This document shows, piece by piece, positions 13,233 through 18,661 of a stretch of 20,596 bases of DNA (positions are counted from its first letter, which is position 1; every line of letters starts with the position of its first letter). The translations under genes and the position numbers were made by a program. The notes below the pieces were generated by a model, which did not search any database, was not told where the DNA came from, and saw nothing but the letters and a program-made list of their open reading frames with translations. This DNA is from a virus: the IMG/VR virus record IMGVR_UViG_3300009000_000054, positions 1 to 20,596 of that record; one strand, written 5' to 3'.

Positions 13233-13673
13233 ATGGATTTTGGACTTATTCTTGGTATTCTGGTAGTTGTTACAATTGGTGTGTACATTTGGCTAGCCCG
13301 TGAGAACGATAAGTTGGATGGTCTTGATGAGACTTTTCCTTCTGACTGCAGCGTTGATACGAAGCCCGAAGTAACGCCCGTTAATCCTGTGAAAGCTGAG
13401 GTTGTGTTTTCTAATGCAGTTATTGCTCCTGCTGTTACTCGGGAAGAACTTGAGTCTATTGAAGCAGCAGAAAACCCTGCTGTTGAAGAAGTTCTGACTC
13501 CGCCTCAAAAACCCAAGGCAAAGGCAAAGGCAAAAGCAGCTGCTGTTACTCGGGAAGAACTTGAGTCTATGACCAAGAAGCAGATTGACGAACTTGCAGT
13601 AAAGCACGGTGTTGAGCTTGACCGCCGTAAGACCAAGGCTGTTATGATTGACACTTTTTTGGAATCACTCTAA
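13233..13673 (+). CDS. membrane protein with Ala/Pro/Lys linker and SAP/HeH-like C-terminus
   Basis: A 146-residue protein. It has an N-terminal transmembrane segment (FGLILGILVVVTIGVYIWLA, about 3-22), an acidic, Pro/Ala/Val-rich middle, a KAKAKAKA run, and a C-terminal helix-extension-helix pattern (MTKKQIDELAVKHGVELDRR then KTKAVMIDTFLESL). This pattern resembles SAP/HeH/Rho-N DNA- or RNA-binding folds. The phrase AVTREELES occurs twice, encoded by a 31-bp exact repeat. ATG 13233 after TTGGAGG is preferred over a start inside the hydrolase. Topology is unknown: it could tether nucleic acid at the membrane, or be a spanin-like partner of the adjacent hydrolase, though there is no lipoprotein signal. 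Confidence 0.75.
   Translation: MDFGLILGILVVVTIGVYIWLARENDKLDGLDETFPSDCSVDTKPEVTPVNPVKAEVVFSNAVIAPAVTREELESIEAAENPAVEEVLTPPQKPKAKAKAKAAAVTREELESMTKKQIDELAVKHGVELDRRKTKAVMIDTFLESL
13429..13459 (+). repeat. 31-bp direct repeat, copy 1
   Basis: This stretch is identical to 13540-13570; it starts CTGCTGTTACTCGGGAAGAA. The copies are 111 bp (37 codons) apart and in frame, and both encode AVTREELES. Identity at every base, including third positions, points to a recent internal duplication or gene conversion. Confidence 0.9.
13540..13570 (+). repeat. 31-bp direct repeat, copy 2
   Basis: This is the second exact copy of the 31-bp repeat at 13429-13459. It immediately follows a (GGCAAA)-type Lys-Ala repeat (about 13517-13537) and opens the C-terminal SAP/HeH-like region. 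Confidence 0.9.
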
Positions 13674-13684
13674 GGTAAAAGAAA

Positions 13685-13810
13685 ATGCAAGCCGCTGCCC
13701 CTACGAGGAAAACTCGTAATTGGTATTCAGACTACCTACGGCATCCTACTGCTCAATATAAGATGACATTTATTGAGTATAAAAGGTTGCGTTCTGAGGG
13801 TAAAATCTGA
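13685..13810 (+). CDS. 41-residue basic peptide
   Basis: ATG 13685 to TGA 13808-13810 encodes a basic, aromatic-rich 41-residue peptide (start MQAAAPTRKTRNWYSDYLRH, end FIEYKRLRSEGKI). TAAGG lies about 10 bp upstream of the start. Coding support is its fit in the gap and its amino-acid composition; no family is recognised. Confidence 0.6.
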   Translation: MQAAAPTRKTRNWYSDYLRHPTAQYKMTFIEYKRLRSEGKI

Positions 13811-13816
13811 TATAAT
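13787..13816 (+). promoter_or_regulatory. extended -10 promoter overlapping a start codon
   Basis: TATAAT 13811-13816 is preceded by TGA (13808-13810, extended -10) with a weak TTGCGT (13787-13792) 18 bp upstream. The -10 box overlaps ATG 13815. If active, transcription would start near 13823-13824, serving either ATG 13824 without a leader or gp44. Confidence 0.5.
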
Positions 13817-13985
13817 GAAGCTTATGGAAAAAATTTGGACAGTGTGGAAGTACGCAATCGGCAGTTACAGCGATGAGAAGACTGCCGATTATGATGATGT
13901 TGTCGCTGTGATTCGTTCTGTGTTCGTGACTGTGAATTTTGTGACATGCTTCTTTATCATGTCAAACATCATTCACAATTGGTGA
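13815..13985 (+). CDS. small conserved phage membrane protein
   Basis: A 56-residue protein: an N-terminal amphipathic part (MEKIWTVWKYAIGSYSDEKT), then DYDDVVAVIRS and a C-terminal transmembrane segment (VFVTVNFVTCFFIMSNII). The pattern 'WKYA.GS.SD.KT..YD..V..IR....' with a hydrophobic tail ending H.W is one I associate with small hypothetical proteins of cyanophages and relatives, found just upstream of gp44. The start may be ATG 13815 or ATG 13824. The function is unknown. Confidence 0.72.
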   Translation: MKLMEKIWTVWKYAIGSYSDEKTADYDDVVAVIRSVFVTVNFVTCFFIMSNIIHNW

Positions 13986-14007
13986 CTACTATGTTATGGA
14001 GTAATTT

Positions 14008-14943
14008 ATGTCTAAAGAATTTCTATGGGTTGAGAAGTACCGTCCTCGTACTGTTGCAGAGACGGTGCTTCCGCCTGCCCTGAAGAAAACCTTTGAGAAT
14101 ATTGTTGCTGGCGGCGAACTGCCTAATATGCTCTTCAGTGGTACTGCTGGTCTAGGCAAGACTACAGTTGCTCGTGCTATCTGTGACCAGTTAGGACTAG
14201 ACTACATTGTTATCAATGGCTCTGAAGAGGGTAACATTGACACCCTGCGAGGCAAGATTAAGCAGTTTGCCTCTTCGGTGTCTCTGTCAGGTGGCTACAA
14301 GGTTGTGATTCTAGATGAGGCTGACTATCTGAATCCTCAGTCTACACAGCCTGCTCTGCGTGGATTCATTGAAGAATTCTCTAAGAACTGTCGGTTCATT
14401 CTAACCTGTAATTTCAAGAACAAGATTATTGAGCCCCTACACTCTCGGTGCGGTGTCTATGAATTCAACTGCACCAAGAAAGAACTTGCGAAGCTGTCCT
14501 CTGACTTCTTTGTTCGCATGATTCATATTCTAGAGGACGAAGGTGTTGAGTTTAACAAGGACACTGCTGCTCAGCTTATCATGAAGCATGCCCCAGACTG
14601 GCGGCGAGTGCTGAATGAAGCGCAGCGTGGTTCTCTCTCAGGTACGCTAAGCACAGAGGTTCTGATTGGTGGCAATGCCAGCTATTCTGACCTCTTCAAG
14701 GCTCTCAAGGACAAAGACTTCAAGAAGATGCGTTCTTGGGTTGTGAACAATATGGACACTGAGCCTGCTGCTGTCTTTCGTGGTATCTATGACGCCATGA
14801 GCGAAGCTGTTGCTCCTCAGTCTATTCCCCAGCTAGTTCTCATTCTGGCTGATTATCAATACAAGAATGCATTTGTCGCTGACCATGAACTGAATCTGGT
14901 GGCATGCATGACGGAGATTATGGCAAATGTCGAATTCACCTAA
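14008..14943 (+). CDS. gp44: clamp loader large subunit gp44
   Basis: gp44 is the AAA+ ATPase subunit that, with gp62, opens and loads the gp45 clamp at primer-template junctions. Motifs are VEKYRPRTV (8-16), Walker A GTAGLGKTT (45-53), Walker B ILDEAD (101-106), and LHSRC (144-148) bearing the SRC arginine finger. Length is 311 residues (T4 319). ATG 14008 follows TATGGAG. The last 17 bp overlap the next ORF. Unlike in T4, gp62 is not adjacent; four genes intervene. Confidence 0.96.
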   Translation: MSKEFLWVEKYRPRTVAETVLPPALKKTFENIVAGGELPNMLFSGTAGLGKTTVARAICDQLGLDYIVINGSEEGNIDTLRGKIKQFASSVSLSGGYKVVILDEADYLNPQSTQPALRGFIEEFSKNCRFILTCNFKNKIIEPLHSRCGVYEFNCTKKELAKLSSDFFVRMIHILEDEGVEFNKDTAAQLIMKHAPDWRRVLNEAQRGSLSGTLSTEVLIGGNASYSDLFKALKDKDFKKMRSWVVNNMDTEPAAVFRGIYDAMSEAVAPQSIPQLVLILADYQYKNAFVADHELNLVACMTEIMANVEFT

Positions 14944-15100
14944 GTATGCTGTAATGATTCCTCTTGAAGAAGCATGGCTGTATGTGACCGAAGGAGACAG
15001 CAAGTTTCAACTTCGGACTAAACTCTTTGACTCTTTTGAGGAAGCAAAGAAGCTCGGTGAATTGTATGGCGTTTACAAGATTGTGGAGTATAACGAATGA
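14927..15100 (+). CDS. hypothetical small protein overlapping gp44
   Basis: A 57-residue protein: MSNSPKYAVMIPLEEAWLYV then GDSKFQLRTKLFDSFEEAKK, ending GVYKIVEYNE. The N-terminal beta strand (KYAVMIP) and the ACGGAGA site 10 bp upstream favour ATG 14927 over ATG 14954. The stop overlaps the next gene by four bases. The layout (strand, loop, helix, strand) suggests a small alpha/beta fold, but no family is recognised. Confidence 0.7.
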   Translation: MSNSPKYAVMIPLEEAWLYVTEGDSKFQLRTKLFDSFEEAKKLGELYGVYKIVEYNE

Positions 15101-15504
15101 CTAGGGTTGCTTACGATTATCAAAATGATGTTGAAGAATTTATGAAGGCATGTGGGCAAGATGTCGTCTATGCTTCTGAGCGTGGAGTAGAGAACTTCAC
15201 TGAGCAAGCTGAACTGTACAAGAACCTTATTGTTGAAGAGTTTCATGAGACGATTGCCGCTTTTGCTGACAAGGACATCGTAGAGGTTGCTGATGGTCTG
15301 GCTGATATGGTCTGGGTAATCATGGGTCTTGCTTCTACTCTGGACATTCCTTTTCATAAAGTCTGGGACGAAGTCAAAGCCTCTAACATGAGCAAGACAG
15401 TCAAAGGCAAAGTCAAGCGGCGTGAGGATGGCAAGATTCTAAAACCTGATACATACTTTAGACCAGACATTCGTAAGGCAATGGATTTACATGAAACTAA
15501 CTAA
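15097..15504 (+). CDS. MazG/HisE-like NTP pyrophosphohydrolase
   Basis: A 135-residue all-alpha nucleotide pyrophosphohydrolase-like protein. Metal-binding motifs of the MazG/PRA-PH superfamily are visible: EEFHE (about 47-51) and EVADGLADMVWV (about 64-75), followed by the DEVKASNMSK helix. Cyanophage relatives carry similar genes annotated as phosphoribosyl-ATP pyrophosphohydrolase-like. The role is probably hydrolysis of non-canonical or selected NTPs/dNTPs, fitting the adjacent dCMP deaminase, with which it overlaps by 14 bp. The exact substrate cannot be read from sequence. Confidence 0.85.
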   Translation: MTRVAYDYQNDVEEFMKACGQDVVYASERGVENFTEQAELYKNLIVEEFHETIAAFADKDIVEVADGLADMVWVIMGLASTLDIPFHKVWDEVKASNMSKTVKGKVKRREDGKILKPDTYFRPDIRKAMDLHETN

Positions 15505-15925
15505 ATGGAATAAAGCCCATATGGAGGCTGCTGAGATTTACGCTCAGCTATCTTCTGCAAAGAGACTTCAAGTGGGCTGTGTGATTGCAAAAGACAATCG
15601 CATCATCAGCATCGGTTACAACGGCATGCCTTCTGGTTGGGATAACTGCTGTGAGCATCTAGACTACTTAGACGGCAAGTTGACTACTAAGCGAGAAGTT
15701 CTGCATGCTGAGACAAATGCAATTGCTAAGCTGGCGCAAAGCACTGAGAGTGGCAAAGATGCAGAACTCTATGTGACTGTCTCTCCATGTATTGAGTGTG
15801 CTAAGCTTATTCATCAGGTAGGTATTTCTAAAGTCTTTTACAAGTATGAGTATCGCAACTGCAGCGGACTTGATTTTTTATCGCAGTGTGATATAATTGT
15901 AAGGCAGATTTCTGATGAAAGTTAG
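15491..15925 (+). CDS. deoxycytidylate (dCMP) deaminase
   Basis: A 144-residue zinc-dependent deaminase that converts dCMP to dUMP, feeding dTTP synthesis. Zinc/catalytic motifs are HAETNAI (H72, E74) and PCIEC (C100, C103), with GCVIAKDNRI and GYNGMPSGWDN typical of the dCMP deaminase family (T4 cd type). The length is standard for a bacterial/phage enzyme without extra domains. It overlaps the MazG-like gene by 14 bp and the next gene by 11 bp. Together with the MazG-like gene it forms a small nucleotide-metabolism pair inserted between gp44 and gp62. Confidence 0.92.
   Translation: MKLTKWNKAHMEAAEIYAQLSSAKRLQVGCVIAKDNRIISIGYNGMPSGWDNCCEHLDYLDGKLTTKREVLHAETNAIAKLAQSTESGKDAELYVTVSPCIECAKLIHQVGISKVFYKYEYRNCSGLDFLSQCDIIVRQISDES
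15870..15897 (+). promoter_or_regulatory. intragenic extended -10 promoter
   Basis: TTGATT 15870-15875, a 16-bp spacer, and TATAAT 15892-15897 with TGA just before it (extended -10). It lies inside the dCMP deaminase 3' end, just upstream of the oxygenase-gp62-regA run; the predicted start is about 15904. Confidence 0.6.
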
Positions 15926-16415
15926 GGTCAATGACTATCCCTGGAAGCATTGGATAGTTGATGATTTTTTAGATGAGAATACTTTTCAACTGATTAAAGA
16001 CAGTATTGTCTCTTTTCCAAAAGCAGAAGAAAACTCTAGAGTAAACTTCTTCTTTCGTGATCGTGGCTATCACACTATTCATAATATTCTGAGAGAGAAT
16101 TTTTTAGAGTTTACAAAGACTCTGGGTGAAGACTTCACTAACACCACTGTGGGTGTTGAGTACATGAATGTAGGTAAGGGATTTAATTATGAAACACATT
16201 GCGATTCAAGTTGTAAGATATTCACGATTGTTCTTTATATTTCTGATCGTGGTAATGGTACAAAATTATATTCAAGCAAAGAAGTTTTTGAAAATGAAGT
16301 TGAGTGGAAACCAAACAGAGCAGTAGGCTTCTATAGGTCAGACAACTCCTGGCACTCTTACTATTCTGATATAAATGATAGAACTACAGTGAATATATTT
16401 GCGGATAAATTATGA
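15915..16415 (+). CDS. 2-oxoglutarate/Fe(II)-dependent oxygenase-like protein
   Basis: A 166-residue double-stranded beta-helix protein of the prolyl-hydroxylase-like class, common in cyanophages. Iron ligands are H95-x-D97 (in YETHCDS) and H147 (SWHSYYSD), with R156 (DRTTVNIF) as the probable 2-oxoglutarate salt-bridge residue. The core strands FTIVLYISD, GTKLYSS and NRAVGFYRSDNSWH follow the usual order. The substrate is unknown. Its stop overlaps the gp62 start (ATGA 16412-16415), so it is co-translated with the clamp loader subunit. Confidence 0.85.
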   Translation: MKVRVNDYPWKHWIVDDFLDENTFQLIKDSIVSFPKAEENSRVNFFFRDRGYHTIHNILRENFLEFTKTLGEDFTNTTVGVEYMNVGKGFNYETHCDSSCKIFTIVLYISDRGNGTKLYSSKEVFENEVEWKPNRAVGFYRSDNSWHSYYSDINDRTTVNIFADKL

Positions 16416-16789
16416 GCCCATTTGACTTTCTGAATGCAATTAATGACACTAAAAAAGATTTGATGCAAGACCCTGATAACGAAAAGAAGTATGTGCCCTT
16501 TGTGGTCAATCGCAGTCTTTCATATTTTTCTGATACGATTCATGTCGCAAATGCTATGAATCAGTATCATCACCTTGACAATAAGTTACAATTCCAATTT
16601 CTTATAAATATCGTTAGGAAGCGTAAACGCTTCTCTAAGTGGATGAAGCCCACTGAGATAGATGATATGGAAGCAGTGAAAGAGTATTATGGGTATAGTA
16701 ATGAAAAAGCCCGCCAAGTAATCCCTCTTCTCTCTTCTGACCAACTAACAATTATAAGAAATAAGGTGAGCAAAGGTGGAAGAAAATAA
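16412..16789 (+). CDS. gp62: clamp loader small subunit gp62
   Basis: gp62 is the single non-ATPase subunit of the gp44/62 clamp loader. The 125-residue product starts MSPFDFLNAINDTKKDLM and contains VPFVVNRSLSYFSDT, MNQYHHLDNKLQFQFLIN and KRKRFSKWMK. I recognise this as the short cyanophage-type gp62; T4 gp62 is longer (187). The assignment is supported by its place immediately before regA. It overlaps regA by 14 bp if regA begins at the GTG at 16776. Confidence 0.9.
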   Translation: MSPFDFLNAINDTKKDLMQDPDNEKKYVPFVVNRSLSYFSDTIHVANAMNQYHHLDNKLQFQFLINIVRKRKRFSKWMKPTEIDDMEAVKEYYGYSNEKARQVIPLLSSDQLTIIRNKVSKGGRK

Positions 16790-17186
16790 CATCGTCGAAT
16801 GGTCCCCAGCTAAGATGCTGGAAGTTACTCTGGCAGAACCAGATGACTTTTTGAAAGTAAGAGAAACTCTGACTCGCATTGGAGTTGCTTCTCGTAAAGA
16901 AAAGAAGTTGTTTCAGTCTTGCCATATTCTGCACAAGCAGGGTCGATACTTTATCGTGCATTTCAAAGAGTTATTTCTGTTAGACGGTAAAAAGTCTAAT
17001 CTGGAATTGTCTGATATTCAACGTAGAAATACAATTGCAACACTGTTAAGTGATTGGGGTCTAGTTGAAATTCAGAACAAAGAAGTTTCTCAAGATCAGG
17101 CGCCGATGCGTCAAGTCAAGATTATTGGCTATAAAGAAAAGGATGAATGGGAACTCTGCCCCAAATACAATATTGGAAATAAGTGA
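16776..17186 (+). CDS. regA: RegA translational repressor
   Basis: RegA binds ribosome-binding sites of early phage mRNAs and blocks initiation, including its own. The core matches T4 RegA closely: DDFLKVRETLTRIGVAS (T4 EDFLKVKETLTRMGIA), YQSCHIL-like FQSCHILHKQGRYFIVHFKE and WELCPKYNIGN at the end (T4 WKLVPKYTIGN). The GTG at 16776 has AAGGTGAG upstream and gives 136 residues. ATG 16815 aligns with the T4 N-terminus and would give 123 residues (T4 122) but has no clear ribosome site, so the start is uncertain. Confidence 0.93.
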   Translation: MEENNIVEWSPAKMLEVTLAEPDDFLKVRETLTRIGVASRKEKKLFQSCHILHKQGRYFIVHFKELFLLDGKKSNLELSDIQRRNTIATLLSDWGLVEIQNKEVSQDQAPMRQVKIIGYKEKDEWELCPKYNIGNK

Positions 17187-17716
17187 TGCTGAATATTTTT
17201 AAAGGAAAAGACGATTACATTGCTGATCGTCGACCTTTTTTTGGTAAACTACCTTTTCCTATTAGCGATCAATATAATTGGGATAGCCATATTTATTTAA
17301 TGGATTCTCATCCAGAAGACGCTACTAGAGAAAAGAACGATAAGATGAAAGTCGAGCTTAATTCTTTTCATAGCAGACCGTCTGCACCTCAGTTTGCCAA
17401 AGATATTGAGCAAGAGATGCAAGACACTTTTTCTTTGCACGGAAATAAAATCACGAACATTGCTTTTGCTGGGTTTGGTAGAGAGAGCGGAAGTTACCCA
17501 TGGCATAAAGACAGCATGGATGTTTTTCTTGTCCAGGTTCTGGGTCAGATTCGTTTTAGGCTAGAGGGCTTCAATAACGATGAGCCTATCTGGTTCAACC
17601 CCGGTGACTATGTGTGGATTCCTAGACAGACGCATCATCAGATTCTTCCTCACCATTCAAGAGTTACATTCTCATTTGGTGTCGAAGGCGATCCTGACCC
17701 GTCTATCTACTTCTAA
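17186..17716 (+). CDS. cupin/JmjC-like protein
   Basis: A 176-residue protein with a double-stranded beta-helix core: SGSYPWHKDSMDVFLVQVLG, FRLEGFNNDEPIWFNPGDYV and WIPRQTHHQILPHH. A HxD pair (H107, D109) and a distal H150/H151 could bind Fe(II), as in JmjC-type hydroxylases acting on ribosomal proteins (ROXY-like) or cupins. The 'NPGDYVWIP...HH' turn is typical of this group. ATG 17186 overlaps the regA stop (TGATG); a GTG at 17183 is an alternative. Substrate is unknown. The stop overlaps that of the convergent gene. Confidence 0.75.
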   Translation: MLNIFKGKDDYIADRRPFFGKLPFPISDQYNWDSHIYLMDSHPEDATREKNDKMKVELNSFHSRPSAPQFAKDIEQEMQDTFSLHGNKITNIAFAGFGRESGSYPWHKDSMDVFLVQVLGQIRFRLEGFNNDEPIWFNPGDYVWIPRQTHHQILPHHSRVTFSFGVEGDPDPSIYF

Positions 17717-18036
17717 GCAGGTCTTGAAACGATAACAATATCACCTTCAACCCCGGTGATTGTAAGAGACGTTCCATCTAGAGGACCAAAAACTTTACCT
17801 GAAGTTAAAGATTGACCAGAGAATCCTCCTCCAGAAACAGAGCCTCCGGAGCCTGAAATATAACTGCCGACAGCCGCAGAATCATAAGTGTATTCGCCAC
17901 CAGCGTCACCAAATTCAGAGAAAAGAACTGAGATAAAACCTGTAGATGCCCATTTCATTTTATCTGATGCTGAATCGTATATCAGTGCGTCGCCATCAGA
18001 AGGTGTGCTAGTTGTATCATATGTAATTGTAGCCAT
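17713..18036 (-). CDS. Gly/Ser-rich fibre-like virion protein (reverse strand)
   Basis: A 107-residue protein, the only reverse-strand gene in the window. The N-terminus (TITYDTTSTPSDGDALIYDS ASDKMKW) resembles the 'DG..L.YDS.S.KW' repeats of phage tail-fibre/appendage proteins. The middle is Gly/Ser-rich (SGSGGSVSGGGFSGQS) and the end is beta-rich (LTITGVEGDIVIVSRP). ATG at 18036 (reading left) with AGGA 18050-18047 upstream is preferred over TTG 18042. Its stop overlaps that of the convergent cupin-like gene by four bases. A virion role is inferred from composition only. Confidence 0.7.
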   Translation of the reverse strand: MATITYDTTSTPSDGDALIYDSASDKMKWASTGFISVLFSEFGDAGGEYTYDSAAVGSYISGSGGSVSGGGFSGQSLTSGKVFGPLDGTSLTITGVEGDIVIVSRPA

Positions 18037-18064
18037 TGACAAAAGATCCTAAAAAGTGTATAAT
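18036..18064 (+). promoter_or_regulatory. sigma-70-type promoter for hsp20
   Basis: TTGACA 18036-18041 and TATAAT 18059-18064 are perfect consensus with a 17-bp spacer. The -35 box overlaps the start codon region of the divergent reverse-strand gene. The predicted start is near 18071, the first base of a 20-bp palindrome. Confidence 0.9.
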
Positions 18065-18070
18065 ACCCTC

Positions 18071-18090
18071 GTTTATTTAGCTAAATAAAC
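18071..18090. repeat. 20-bp perfect palindrome at the hsp20 transcription start
   Basis: GTTTATTTAGCTAAATAAAC is a perfect palindrome located 7 bp after the -10 box, between two divergent genes. In RNA it makes an 8-bp stem with an AGCU loop at the very 5' end of the hsp20 mRNA. As DNA it could be an operator. Each strand reads CTAAATA, a near match to the late-promoter TATAAATA. Confidence 0.85.
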
Positions 18091-18091
18091 A

Positions 18092-18113
18092 TGGACGCAG
18101 CCTAGCTGGTCCA
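18092..18113 (+). repeat. second hairpin of hsp20 leader
   Basis: TGGAC-g-CAG (18092-18100) pairs with CTG-GTCCA (18106-18113) as an 8-bp stem with one bulged G97 and a CCTAG loop. CTTTTAA follows, so weak termination is conceivable, but its place between two other leader stem-loops suggests a structural role. Confidence 0.6.
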
Positions 18114-18119
18114 CTTTTA

Positions 18120-18147
18120 ATCTTGCTTAACTTAAGGAGATACAATC
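18120..18147 (+). promoter_or_regulatory. ROSE-like RNA thermometer candidate covering the hsp20 Shine-Dalgarno
   Basis: In the RNA, AUCUUGCUUA (18120-18129) can pair with UAAGGAGAU (18133-18141), closing on a 3-nt loop ACU. The pairs are A120-U141, U121-A140, C122-G139, U123-A138, U124-G137, C126-G136, U127-A135, U128-A134 and A129-U133, with G125 bulged. This hides the whole AAGGAG ribosome site (18134-18139). The UUGCU strand with a bulged G opposite AGGA is the hallmark of ROSE thermometers, which control small heat-shock genes. ATG follows at 18148. The pairing was made by hand; activity is inferred. Confidence 0.6.
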
Positions 18148-18576
18148 ATGACTAACCATGATCTTTTGCCCTTTGCTGGGGCACTTCCCCGCCTCGTTGG
18201 TTTTGAGAACCTGCTTCGTGATATGGAACTACTTAGCAAACCCTCTAACCAACAAAACTACCCTCCGCACAATCTAGTCAAGTACGACGAGTACACCTAT
18301 CAACTAGAGTTTGCACTGGCGGGTTTTGAGAAAGACGAGTTGAAGGTTGAGCATCACGGCACTGACCTCCACATTTCTGGTGAGCAGTCCCCTCGTGATG
18401 ACGAACCCTGTGAGTTTCTTCACAAGGGCATTTCTACTAAGAAGTTCCGTAAGTCCTTCAAAGTCAATGAGCATGTGACTGTCGTTAGTTCGTCCTATAC
18501 GAACGGCATCCTATATGTACTACTGAAGGTTGAACTTCCTGAAGAGAAGAAACCTAAGATCGTCCCGATTCAGTAA
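18148..18576 (+). CDS. hsp20: small heat-shock protein Hsp20
   Basis: A 142-residue ATP-independent holdase chaperone of the alpha-crystallin/IbpA family, probably protecting phage or host proteins during infection. The core domain (about 42-130) shows YDEYTYQLEFALAGFEKDEL (family 'Y.i...laGf.ke.i'), VEHHGTDLHISGEQ, EFLHKGISTKKFRKSFKVNE (matching IbpA 'YLHrGIa.R.FerkF.LAd') and SYTNGILYVLLKVELPEE (matching the 'NGLL.I.l.reiPE' strand). It ends with a C-terminal PKIVPIQ (I-x-I-like tail motif). It has its own promoter and structured leader and a terminator behind it. Hsp20 genes are frequent in cyanophage-type T4 relatives. Confidence 0.95.
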   Translation: MTNHDLLPFAGALPRLVGFENLLRDMELLSKPSNQQNYPPHNLVKYDEYTYQLEFALAGFEKDELKVEHHGTDLHISGEQSPRDDEPCEFLHKGISTKKFRKSFKVNEHVTVVSSSYTNGILYVLLKVELPEEKKPKIVPIQ

Positions 18577-18584
18577 TGGATCAT

Positions 18585-18616
18585 GGTGCCCCTCCGGGGG
18601 CACCTATTGACTTTTC
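18585..18616 (+). terminator. terminator after hsp20
   Basis: GGTGCCCC (18585-18592) and GGGGCACC (18597-18604) form a perfect 8-bp stem with a TCCG loop, 8 bp after the hsp20 stop. The T-tract is poor (TATTGACTTTT) because it doubles as the -35 box of the gp43 promoter, so termination may be partial. Confidence 0.75.
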
Positions 18617-18635
18617 GTGATGAGCCATGTATAAT
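18607..18635 (+). promoter_or_regulatory. promoter for gp43
   Basis: TTGACT 18607-18612 and TATAAT 18630-18635 have a 17-bp spacer. It starts immediately after the hsp20 terminator stem; TGGAG at 18652-18656 is the gp43 ribosome site. RegA normally represses polymerase genes at the ribosome site, but no specific RegA target can be proven here. Confidence 0.85.
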
Positions 18636-18661
18636 GTATGTCATATTGAAATGGAGCATGC

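Noticed and set aside
16603-16610. TATAAATA inside gp62
   Set aside because: It matches the late-promoter box but lies within coding sequence 166 bp before regA, an early gene; chance occurrence in AT-rich DNA is more likely.
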